In this document: in pieces, positions 1 through 6,547 of the stretch | How the letters are laid out: the number at the start of each line of letters is the position of its first letter | How positions within the stretch are numbered: the stretch's first letter is position 1 | NCBI GenBank assembly: GCA_002422205.1 | Contig: DITS01000017.1 | Coordinates: forward strand, 1-13,728 | Length of the DNA stretch: 13,728 nucleotides | Reading direction: 5' to 3' | From: Alphaproteobacteria bacterium UBA6178 | Lineage (GTDB): Bacteria; Pseudomonadota; Alphaproteobacteria; Rickettsiales; UBA3002 | Position numbers and translations under genes: made by a program | Notes under the pieces: generated by a model | The model's input: only the letters and a program-made list of their open reading frames with translations | What the model was told of the DNA's origin: nothing | Databases searched by the model: none

Positions 1-34
1 TGCATTAGCCGAAACTGACCAACCAACCACATGA

Positions 35-66
35 AAGCCGCATCCCGCAAGAGACGCGGCTTTTTT
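35..66 (+). terminator. Rho-independent terminator before the phage tail gene
   Basis: A perfect 7-bp stem (AAGCCGC at 35-41 pairing with GCGGCTT at 56-62) is followed by a run of six T at 61-66. It lies 33 bases before the tail-tube start and probably ends transcription of an upstream phage gene that is outside the window. Confidence 0.75.
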
Positions 67-99
67 GTTGCCCAACCCTTAACCTAACGGAGAAACCCT

Positions 100-495
100 A
101 TGCCTATTGCAGATACCGCACGTTCCCAGCTTTACTATTCTGAAGAAGTAACCTGGGGCGTAACACCAGCCATTGCCCTCAAAGCCATGCGCTATACTGG
201 TGAAACTCTTAACTACAGCGTGGATACCACCCAATCGAAGGAAATCCGTGCTGACCGACAAATCACGGATCTGATTCGCACGGACGTTGAACCGAGCGGT
301 AACGTGAACTTCGAGCTTTCATACGGTGCGCCGGATGATTTGCTGCAAGGCGCGTTATTCAATGCGTGGCTTACCGCCGTTTCCATGACAGGCAGCACTT
401 TCGCCGCCGTAGCTGGTTCGCCGGACAGCTATACCGAATCGGCCTATACCTTTTTGGTTTTTCTCATCCAAATTCGTACCGTTACCAAACTCTAA
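100..495 (+). pseudogene. Phage tail tube protein, 3'-truncated
   Basis: About the first 110 residues look like the N-terminal part of a siphophage-type tail tube protein: a start MPIADTARSQ, then ETLNYSVDTTQSKEIRADRQ, TDLIRT and a FELSYGAPDD segment, as in prophage tail tube proteins of Alphaproteobacteria. The start at 100 is supported by GGAGA at 89-93. Family members are commonly a few hundred residues, so the 131-residue frame is too short. From about position 432 the plus-strand frame reads through the antisense of another gene's conserved motif, so the last 20 or so residues are meaningless and the gene is cut there. No other phage structural gene is visible. The identification comes from sequence style and is reasonable but not certain. 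Confidence 0.65.
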
Positions 496-738
496 TGCCT
501 GCCACAGCGTTTCTAAGTCCATTCCTTTGCCATTATCAAGTACGGCAATCTGATGCACACGATCACGCTTGCGATGGTCTAAATTAACGGTCAGTTCGCC
601 GCAAAGCAGCTCAACTTTTTTTGCTTCGGCCTGAATGGAATTATCCATTAATTCCGCAAGCGCATAGGCGGTGTTTTTATACCCATTATCTCGCATTGCC
701 TTGACCGCTAGGTGCGGTGGTAAAATTGAATGACTCAT
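433..738 (-). pseudogene. GHKL/Hsp90-like ATPase, N-terminal fragment
   Basis: The roughly 102 surviving residues are the N-terminal half of a GHKL ATPase fold related to MORC, MutL and Hsp90. The N box ELMDNSIQA (Glu29, Asn33), the G1 box LDNGKGM (Asp68) and the G2 lid KGIGRFG (about 96-102) are all present. The conserved sequence stops right after KGIGRFG at about position 433. Beyond that the frame is the antisense of the phage gene, so the C-terminal part is lost. The start at 738 overlaps the helicase stop in an ATGA arrangement, which shows a coupled two-gene operon. Such ATPases beside SF2 helicases occur in antiviral operons, for example the helicase-methylase-ATPase (Hma) type. The methylase is not visible here, so that label is an inference. 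Confidence 0.75.
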
Positions 739-1739
739 TGTTGTTCTCCCCAGATATCTTCCCAGTTGTTAAATGCTTGCGCCATATCCCCGAAAGCGGC
801 CAATCCGCTATCAATGACTGTCACAATTTCTGCTTCATCGTTTCCGCCTGCTCTTGTACCACGAATAGCTCTGCCGACCATTTGACTATATAAAACGAGT
901 GATAAAGTCGGCCTAGCTATAACAGCAGCACTAGTTTTCGGCGCATCGAAACCTGTAGTAAAGACACCAAAATTACATAGAACACGGCAACCTTCGGCAT
1001 CAGATTTATAATCTTTGAGTATTTTTTGACGCAGCACCTTAGGCGTTTTCCCTGTAACAGAATAGGCGTGGATACCTCTCGCTTTCAGCGTAGCTGCTAT
1101 TAAATTGGAATGCTCAACGGAAATGGCAAATACGATAATACGCTTGTGCCCCGCCGCCATTTTTTCAATTTCTAGAACGATATGTAAATTGCGTTTATCA
1201 TCCTCAGCGATGCGTTCAAGCACCTGGTCTGATATATCCAACTTTTCCTGAATATATTTCAAATCAGTTTGGGATAGTTTCAAGCCCCCAGTGTGCATGA
1301 GCGGGCGATAAGTGGCCTTAGCGAGGTATTTTTCTTTCACCAAGAAATCTACTGGATTGTCGTACCCTTCGACTTCCAGCGTCACTTTTCGCCGAGAAAA
1401 GAACTTGGATAATTTCTTGTCTGCTTCTGCATCATCCCATGTCCGGCCTGGAGTCGCACTAAGTCCTAACATTGAGGTGGGTGAGTTTTTGCCAAACGAC
1501 AAACATAGAGCCTCAAGAACTAAATTATAGGATGGTGCAGGCGCTTGGTGCGCTTCATCCATTACTATTAGTCCCGATTTGCTGCCTAGAGCAGTCAGAA
1601 ATTTTATGCTCTTTTTTGCACGGCTGTAAATCTTCGGCAAACCAGCCACTACCATACCATCTTTTACATCTTCTAGGTCTAGTTCATATTCACCCCAAAA
1701 ACGGTAAACCGATAATTCTCGGTTACCGATGCTATACCA
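735..1739 (-). pseudogene. SF2 DEAD/DEAH helicase, 5'-truncated
   Basis: This is the C-terminal part of an SF2 helicase, about 334 residues. The frame is open back to a stop at 1740-1742, and family-like sequence (GNRELSVYRFWGEYELDLED) lies upstream of the first ATG at 1655, so that ATG is not the true start. Visible motifs, numbered from that ATG, are II (VMDEAH, DEAH at 33-36), III (SATPGR, 66-71), V (FTTGFDAP) and VI (QMVGRAIRG). The Walker A motif and everything before it are missing, cut at about 1735, so the fragment cannot be an active helicase. It overlaps the downstream ATPase start by 4 bases. It probably belonged to a defence or restriction-like operon. The segment looks more AT-rich than the copper genes that follow. 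Confidence 0.8.
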
Positions 1740-1940
1740 TCACCATTATCTGAATTTATCGGTTCATTCATTGCGGGCTTTTTAACGCTATTCATTAGTG
1801 TAGGCTGGATTCCCATCCATTTCGGTATGAACAAACACTTGGTACTAGGACTATGTGCTGCCAGCGGGCTTGTCCTGGGTTTTTATATGGCGAGAGAGGC
1901 TATCCGGGATAAGAAAAAACGCAATAAATCCCACGGTTAA
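1740..1940 (+). pseudogene. Membrane protein, C-terminal fragment, family unknown
   Basis: A frame ending in TAA at 1938-1940 encodes about 66 residues with two hydrophobic segments (FIGSFIAGFLTLFISVGWIP and LVLGLCAASGLVLGFYMA). A basic cytoplasmic-looking tail (REAIRDKKKRNKSHG) follows. There is no plausible start: the only ATG codons are internal (1827 and later), and upstream the frame runs into the helicase fragment and a TAA at 1713. It is therefore the 3' end of a gene cut at about 1735. Coding is supported only by the clear transmembrane and positive-inside pattern. The family is not recognised. It lies directly upstream of the copper-storage operon and may have belonged to the metal island. 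Confidence 0.45.
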
Positions 1941-1954
1941 GAAAGTTTGCGGCT

Positions 1955-1985
1955 GGCAAGCTTAGAGTTCACTCCTAAGTGTGCA
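1955..1985 (+). promoter_or_regulatory. Possible degenerate MerR-type promoter of the storage operon
   Basis: The 142 bases between 1941 and 2082 hold an imperfect dyad at 1961-1979: CTTAGAG, centre TTCA, then CTCCTAAG. It can be laid out like the promoter at 7608-7639: the inner GAG/CTC bases match and a -10-like TGCAAT sits at 1980-1985 after GTG. The -35 position (GCAAGC) is poor and the arms differ by one inserted base. It is the only operator-like element found upstream of the forward operon, and it is a weak call. Confidence 0.25.
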
Positions 1986-2082
1986 ATAAAAGCTTTATGT
2001 AATTTTTATAAAAAACCCCTAAACATGGAACTGCATTATTATTTAATTTCCGCATGATTAGCTATCTAACATGGAGGAATTT

Positions 2083-2442
2083 ATGCACCATATCAGTGAA
2101 CGAATGCGCGAATGTATCCAGCTTTGCTGGGAATGCCGTAGTGAATGCCAAGAAATGCTTTTTAACCACTGCCTAGAAGTGGGTGGAAAGCATATTGAGA
2201 AAGAGCATGTGAAGCTGATGGCCGATTGCATTCAGGCATGCCAAACCGCTGCCGATTTCATGACCCGTGATTCTCAGCTGCACGCCTCTACCTGTGAAGC
2301 CTGCGCCGATGTATGCGATGCATGCGCTGAATCCTGCGAACGCATTGGCGGCGAGGAAATGAAACGCTGTGCAGAAATTTGCCGCCGCTGTGCGGAAAGC
2401 TGCCGTGAAATGTCTAAAACCAAAAATAAAAAGGCGGCTTAA
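2083..2442 (+). CDS. Four-helix-bundle copper-storage protein (DUF326, Csp3-like)
   Basis: A 119-residue protein with 16 cysteines (11, 15, 18, 22, 30, 49, 53, 71, 74, 78, 81, 85, 96, 100, 103, 107), mostly in CxxC or CxxxC spacing along predicted helices. This is the pattern of DUF326/Csp proteins, which line a four-helix bundle with thiolates and bind many Cu(I) ions. There is no signal peptide, so it resembles cytosolic Csp3 rather than exported Csp1. The start at 2083 (MHHISERMREC, the family's usual beginning) is preferred over the ATG at 2071, because the GGAGG at 2073-2077 sits 5 bases before 2083 and would be inside the longer frame. It is the first gene of a three-gene copper operon and lies one base from the next start. 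It would buffer excess cytosolic copper. Confidence 0.88.
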   Translation: MHHISERMRECIQLCWECRSECQEMLFNHCLEVGGKHIEKEHVKLMADCIQACQTAADFMTRDSQLHASTCEACADVCDACAESCERIGGEEMKRCAEICRRCAESCREMSKTKNKKAA

Positions 2443-2443
2443 T

Positions 2444-3004
2444 ATGAAACAACTTCTCACCGTATCCGCGCTGGCTTTAACCCTAGCACTTTCACCCACT
2501 GCTTATGCCGCAAATGACATGGGCAGCGCTTCTAAAACCACACAGGCCGCTAAAGCACCGTATGATGTGCAATTCCTCGATACGATGAGTGAGCATCACC
2601 GCGACGGGATTAAGATGATGGAGCTTGCGGTAGATAAGGCACAAAGTGCTGATATCAAACAAATGGCGCAAAAAGGCATCGATGACCAGACCAAGGAAAT
2701 TGACGAGCTAAAGTCCATGCGTAATTCGGAGGCATCCGAAGCCGTTAATATGAAACTTCCGGGCATGATGCCGAAAGCTAAAATGGAACAGGATATGGCG
2801 AAGCTGGAAAAAGCGTCCGGCAGCGACTTTGATAAACATTTCCTGCAAACCATGATTAAACACCACGAAGGTGCGGTGAAAATGTCGGATGATGCGATGG
2901 CAAAGGCAAAACGTGATGATGTAAAAGCCAAAGCGCAGCAAATCCACGATAAGCAAAAAAGCGAAATTTCTGACATGCAGGAGATGCTTAAGGGGATGAA
3001 ATGA
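2444..3004 (+). CDS. Secreted DUF305 protein with two DUF305 units
   Basis: A 186-residue protein with a Sec signal peptide (residues 1-22, LSPTAYA then NDMG). The mature part has two ferritin-like helical DUF305 units, each with the family's His-His signature: DTMSEHHRDGIKMM (His51, His52) and QTMIKHHEGAVKMS (His140, His141). Methionines are frequent, as in periplasmic copper-handling proteins. DUF305 members are common in copper islands and are thought to bind metal; no enzymatic role is established. The start at 2444 is chosen because AAGGCGG at 2431-2437 lies 6 bases upstream and the signal peptide begins there; the in-frame codons from 2369 overlap the preceding gene. The stop overlaps the next ATG (ATGA), indicating translational coupling. 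Confidence 0.88.
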   Translation: MKQLLTVSALALTLALSPTAYAANDMGSASKTTQAAKAPYDVQFLDTMSEHHRDGIKMMELAVDKAQSADIKQMAQKGIDDQTKEIDELKSMRNSEASEAVNMKLPGMMPKAKMEQDMAKLEKASGSDFDKHFLQTMIKHHEGAVKMSDDAMAKAKRDDVKAKAQQIHDKQKSEISDMQEMLKGMK

Positions 3005-3480
3005 AGCATTCCCACAACGAGCATCAACACCATTCCATGAAATCGCCATATAAGCAGCTGGTGGTGATGACGGTGGTGCATCTCGTCATCATGTATGTGG
3101 CAATGTTTGCGATGATTAATCGCGGCTCATATTTCTACAATAATACTAATATGTTTTACATGGCGGTGCTGATGGCCGCGCCGGTGACGTTGTTTATGCT
3201 GATTTCCATGCGGCACATGTACCCGAACCGAAAGATGAACATCATCATTGGCATTGTCTTTGCCCTCCTTACTATCGGCTCTTACGGCGCTATTCGCACG
3301 CAAGCAGCAGTGGGTGATAAGCAATTCTTGCGGGCGATGATTCCGCACCATTCCGGCGCAATCCTGATGTGCCGCGAGGCAAATATTACCGATCAGGAAA
3401 TTAGCGGCTTGTGCAAAGAAATTATCGACGGTCAGCAGCGGGAAATCGATCAGATGGAAGGCATATTGAAGCGCCTCTAA
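3001..3480 (+). CDS. Membrane-anchored DUF305 protein
   Basis: A 159-residue protein. It has a His-rich N-terminus (MKHSHNEHQHHS), three hydrophobic segments (about 19-38, 51-70 and 79-97) and a C-terminal single DUF305 unit (105-159) with RAMIPHHSGAILM (His116, His117) and Cys124 and Cys138. The topology suggests the DUF305 part faces the periplasm. It overlaps the preceding DUF305 gene by 4 bases, with AAGGGG just upstream as ribosome site. The stop (3478-3480) overlaps the stop of the convergent P-type ATPase gene (3477-3479), so there is no spacer terminator. It likely presents or collects copper at the inner membrane next to the exporter, which is an inference from context. Confidence 0.85.
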   Translation: MKHSHNEHQHHSMKSPYKQLVVMTVVHLVIMYVAMFAMINRGSYFYNNTNMFYMAVLMAAPVTLFMLISMRHMYPNRKMNIIIGIVFALLTIGSYGAIRTQAAVGDKQFLRAMIPHHSGAILMCREANITDQEISGLCKEIIDGQQREIDQMEGILKRL

Positions 3481-5858
3481 AGCTTCACATTTCTAAGCCG
3501 CAAACTATTCACGATCACCGATACCGAACTAAGCGCCATCGCAGCGCTGGCGATGATCGGACTTAAGAGAATTCCAAATACCGGATAGAGAATACCTGCT
3601 GCCACCGGCACGCCCAGCGCGTTATAGATAAAAGCGAAAAATAGGTTTTGCCTGATATTTTTCATGGTGGCGCGGCTTAAATGCCTTGCCCGCACAATCC
3701 CCATCAAATCCCCTTGAATGAGCGTAATACCGGCGCTTTCCATCGCCACGTCCGCGCCGGTTCCCATCGCGATACCCACATCGGCTTGCGCCAGTGCGGG
3801 AGCATCATTAATCCCGTCACCGGCCATTGCCACTATGCGGCCTTGCTCCTGTAGCTTTCTAACCGCCGCATTTTTTTGATCGGGCAGCACATCCGCTTCC
3901 ACTTCCTCAATACCAACCTTTTTCGCCACCGCCATTGCCGTAGTTTTATTGTCACCGGTAAGCATCACTACGCGCAAGCCCTCGGCCTTTAGCAATCTGA
4001 TAGCTTCTACGCTGGTTTCCTTAATCGGGTCGGCCACGGTGATAATCCCTGCGGCTTTGCCATTGATGCCAACAAACATCGCCGTTTGCCCTTGCGCCCG
4101 GTACGAATCGGCTTGGCCTTTCACGCCCGCTGCGTCAATCCCCAGCGTTTCCAGTAAGGCCAAATTTCCCAGCGCCACTGTTTTGCCGTTAATAGTGCCG
4201 GTAACGCCTTTGCCTGTAACCGATTTGAAGTCGCTGGCATTGGTGAGCGTAGCGCCTTTTTCCATTGCGCCAGTCACAATCGCTTCCGCTAAGGGGTGTT
4301 CACTGCCGCGCTCCAAACTTGCCGCTAGCGCCAGCACTTCCGCTTCCTCAAATCCCGCCGCTGGCAGCACCGACATAAGCTTAGGTTTGCCTTCAGTGAG
4401 CGTGCCGGTTTTGTCGACAATCAGCGTATCGACTTTCTCAAAACCTTCCAGCGCTTCGGCGTTCTTAATCAGCACACCGGCTTTCGCGCCTCTGCCAGTT
4501 CCCGCCATGATGGACATAGGCGTGGCAAGACCCAAGGCGCACGGGCAAGCGATAATCAACACCGCCACCGCGTTAAGGATGGCATAGCCGATGCGTGGCT
4601 CTGGCCCAAAACTTCCCCACGCAATAGCCGCAATGATCGCTACCAGAATCACCGCTGGCACAAAATAGCCGGAAACCTTATCCGCCAGCCGTTGAATCGG
4701 TGCGCGGGTGCGCTGGGCCTTGCTTACCATATCGACAATCTGCGCTAGCATGGTTTCGCCACCCACGCGCTCAGCCCGCATGGTAAAGCTGCCCGTACCG
4801 TTGATAGTTGCGCCCGTTACCTTATCGCCAGGGCTTTTTTCCACCGGCACAGGCTCACCCGTAATCATGGATTGATCGATAGAGCTTGAGCCTTCCAACA
4901 CCACACCATCCACCGGCACTTTTTCACCGGGGCGCACGCGAAGCACATCACCCTTATGCACATCCGCCAGCGGTATATCTTCTTCCGTGCCATTTTCACG
5001 AATCACCCGCGCGGTAGCCGGTGCTAAATCCAGTAGCGCACGCATGGCGCTGGAAGTTTGGGCGCGGGCTTTAAGTTCCAACACTTGCCCCAATAATACG
5101 AGGGCTGTAATTACGGCGGCAGGTTCAAAATAAACGGCGGGCGTTTCTCCATCACCCAGCATCCCGGCAAGCAGCTGCGGGGCAAGTGTGACGATAACGC
5201 TATAAACATAGGCCACGCCAACGCCCAAGCCAATGAGCGTAAACATATTAGGGCTTTTATGCTTTAAGGATTGCCAGAAGCGCTCGAAGAACGGCCAGCC
5301 GCACCAGAGGACAACCGGCGTGGATAATACCAGCTGAAGCCATATTGCTGTGCGGCTCATAATGAATTCATGCAGACCGCCGTTGGTGAAATGCGCTCCC
5401 ATGCCTAGAAACAGCAAGGGAATAGATAGAACTGCTGCCACACAAAAACGGCGTGTCATATCTTTCAATTCCGGATCAGCGCCATCGCTTTCCGCGATGT
5501 TTTCCGGCTCCAACGCCATGCCGCATTTCGGGCAAGTGCCGGGGCCGACCTGTCGCACTTCGGGATGCATCGGGCAAGTATAGATTACGTCCTTGCTGCC
5601 GGCAGTTGGTTGTGCGATGGGCACGGGCTTATGATGACCGTGGCAGCAACCACCATGCGCTTTCACGGCTTGCGTGTATTGGCCGGGGTTCGCCTTGAAG
5701 TTTTCCAAGCAGCCCTTGCTGCAGAAATAGTAATCATTTTCACCCAGTCGCGTATGATGCTGCGTTTTCGCCGGGTCAACATTCATTCCGCATACCGGGT
5801 CTTTCGCGGTATTGGAGGCAGGGGCTTGGTGATGATGGGGGTGATGATCGTGTTTCAT
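3477..5858 (-). CDS. copA: Cu(I)-exporting P1B-type ATPase with YHS and HMBD domains
   Basis: A 793-residue P1B ATPase that exports Cu(I)/Ag(I) across the inner membrane. N-terminal order: His-rich leader (2-10), YHS domain (about 20-62, DPVCGMNV and YYFCSKGC), CC/His linker (70-76), then a heavy-metal-binding domain YTCPMHPE...CPKCGMALEP (93-118) in place of classical HMA domains. The core has TGEPVPVEK (actuator, 333-341), IACPCALG (CPC 438-440), DKTGT (482-486, phosphorylated Asp482), SEHPLAEA (His521-Pro522) and GDGIND (680-685). Late-helix signatures YN (745-746) and MALSS (774-778) are typical of Cu(I) pumps. Length is normal and no catalytic residue is missing. It is last in the merR-merP-merT-copA unit, 7 bases after the merT-like stop. 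No clear ribosome site precedes it, so translational coupling is likely. Confidence 0.95.
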   Translation of the reverse strand: MKHDHHPHHHQAPASNTAKDPVCGMNVDPAKTQHHTRLGENDYYFCSKGCLENFKANPGQYTQAVKAHGGCCHGHHKPVPIAQPTAGSKDVIYTCPMHPEVRQVGPGTCPKCGMALEPENIAESDGADPELKDMTRRFCVAAVLSIPLLFLGMGAHFTNGGLHEFIMSRTAIWLQLVLSTPVVLWCGWPFFERFWQSLKHKSPNMFTLIGLGVGVAYVYSVIVTLAPQLLAGMLGDGETPAVYFEPAAVITALVLLGQVLELKARAQTSSAMRALLDLAPATARVIRENGTEEDIPLADVHKGDVLRVRPGEKVPVDGVVLEGSSSIDQSMITGEPVPVEKSPGDKVTGATINGTGSFTMRAERVGGETMLAQIVDMVSKAQRTRAPIQRLADKVSGYFVPAVILVAIIAAIAWGSFGPEPRIGYAILNAVAVLIIACPCALGLATPMSIMAGTGRGAKAGVLIKNAEALEGFEKVDTLIVDKTGTLTEGKPKLMSVLPAAGFEEAEVLALAASLERGSEHPLAEAIVTGAMEKGATLTNASDFKSVTGKGVTGTINGKTVALGNLALLETLGIDAAGVKGQADSYRAQGQTAMFVGINGKAAGIITVADPIKETSVEAIRLLKAEGLRVVMLTGDNKTTAMAVAKKVGIEEVEADVLPDQKNAAVRKLQEQGRIVAMAGDGINDAPALAQADVGIAMGTGADVAMESAGITLIQGDLMGIVRARHLSRATMKNIRQNLFFAFIYNALGVPVAAGILYPVFGILLSPIIASAAMALSSVSVIVNSLRLRNVKL

Positions 5859-5865
5859 ATTATTT

Positions 5866-6249
5866 TTACATTAAACGATGAGCGATAAAGGCGAAATAGA
5901 AGCCTAATAAATACATGGTGAGGGAAAACAAAAAAATGCCAAGGCTCCAGCGGCGCATACGGGTGCATGCCTTAGCCTTCGCCGGGTCAGCCGGACATGG
6001 GGCATTGCGTGTAAGATAGCGCATGATGCCGGAAACCGTGAGCATGATACCAGCAAAGATAAACAACCCCACCTTATGCTCGGAAAGCCATATTAGCTGA
6101 GGAAAGGTGCTTACCAGCCCAATGACCGCCGCACCAGCACCAATGCTGACCAGCAACGCCGGTAACGCGCAGCAAAACAAGGTGCCGAAAGACCCGAATA
6201 GGGCAATGGTTGATACTATCCCCGAAGCTGCGCGTTTTTCTGTCTGCAT
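5866..6249 (-). CDS. MerT-like inner-membrane metal transport protein
   Basis: A 127-residue membrane protein. Hydrophobic segments lie at about 13-47, 60-78 and 102-123. The first carries FCCALPALLVSIGAG with a vicinal Cys pair (26-27), as in the first helix of MerT. A loop CPADPAKAKAC (Cys85, Cys95) resembles the second Cys pair of MerT. MerT imports Hg(II) handed over by periplasmic MerP. No merA reductase is visible, and this protein sits between a MerP-like protein and a copper exporter, so the substrate may be another thiophilic metal. The start ATG overlaps the upstream stop by one base (TAATG), with GGGAAAAA upstream. MerT family membership is likely; the metal is unknown. Confidence 0.7.
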   Translation of the reverse strand: MQTEKRAASGIVSTIALFGSFGTLFCCALPALLVSIGAGAAVIGLVSTFPQLIWLSEHKVGLFIFAGIMLTVSGIMRYLTRNAPCPADPAKAKACTRMRRWSLGIFLFSLTMYLLGFYFAFIAHRLM

Positions 6250-6533
6250 TATTTTTCCCGTTTAATAGCAGTTACGGTATAGCCAGAATCGGTAAGCAAT
6301 TTGGTGACTGTGGCGTCATCCATGCTTTGATCTGATTTTGTTTTTACCGATACCAGCTGGTGATCTAAGTCCACTTTTACGCTATCGACCGCTGCCTGTG
6401 CCTTAAAGGTTTTCTCAATGCCGGTGGCGCAGAACGAGCAAACCAGCCCGTTAACGGTTGCGTTGATGGTATCGGCATAGGCCGCACCTGACAGCATAGC
6501 TATAGAAGCGGAAAGCATCATTAGTTTTTTCAT
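6249..6533 (-). CDS. MerP-like periplasmic HMA-domain metallochaperone
   Basis: A 94-residue protein with a signal peptide (1-20, ending AAYA). A single heavy-metal-associated fold follows, with the CxxC site GLVCSFCATGIEKTF (Cys32, Cys35) in the first loop and a second beta-alpha-beta unit ending in SGYTVTAI. MerP normally has GMTCAAC; the VCSFCA form here is closer to secreted HMA proteins of copper clusters. It would bind a soft metal in the periplasm and pass it to the adjacent MerT-like protein. A strong ribosome site (AAGGAGAA) lies just upstream, and the gene begins 14 bases after the MerR-fusion stop. Confidence 0.85.
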   Translation of the reverse strand: MKKLMMLSASIAMLSGAAYADTINATVNGLVCSFCATGIEKTFKAQAAVDSVKVDLDHQLVSVKTKSDQSMDDATVTKLLTDSGYTVTAIKREK

Positions 6534-6547
6534 AAGATTCTCCTTGG

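Noticed and set aside
735..1655. Helicase taken as a complete 306-residue gene starting at 1655
   Set aside because: Helicase-like sequence continues upstream in frame to about 1735 and the Walker A motif is absent, so the ATG at 1655 is internal.
2071..2082. Start of the DUF326 protein at 2071
   Set aside because: The GGAGG of the ribosome site lies inside those codons, and the family sequence begins at MHHIS (2083).
3949..4587. Plus-strand open frame of 212 codons
   Set aside because: It is the antisense shadow of the P-type ATPase, with a low-complexity Ala/Ser/Pro composition and no ribosome site.
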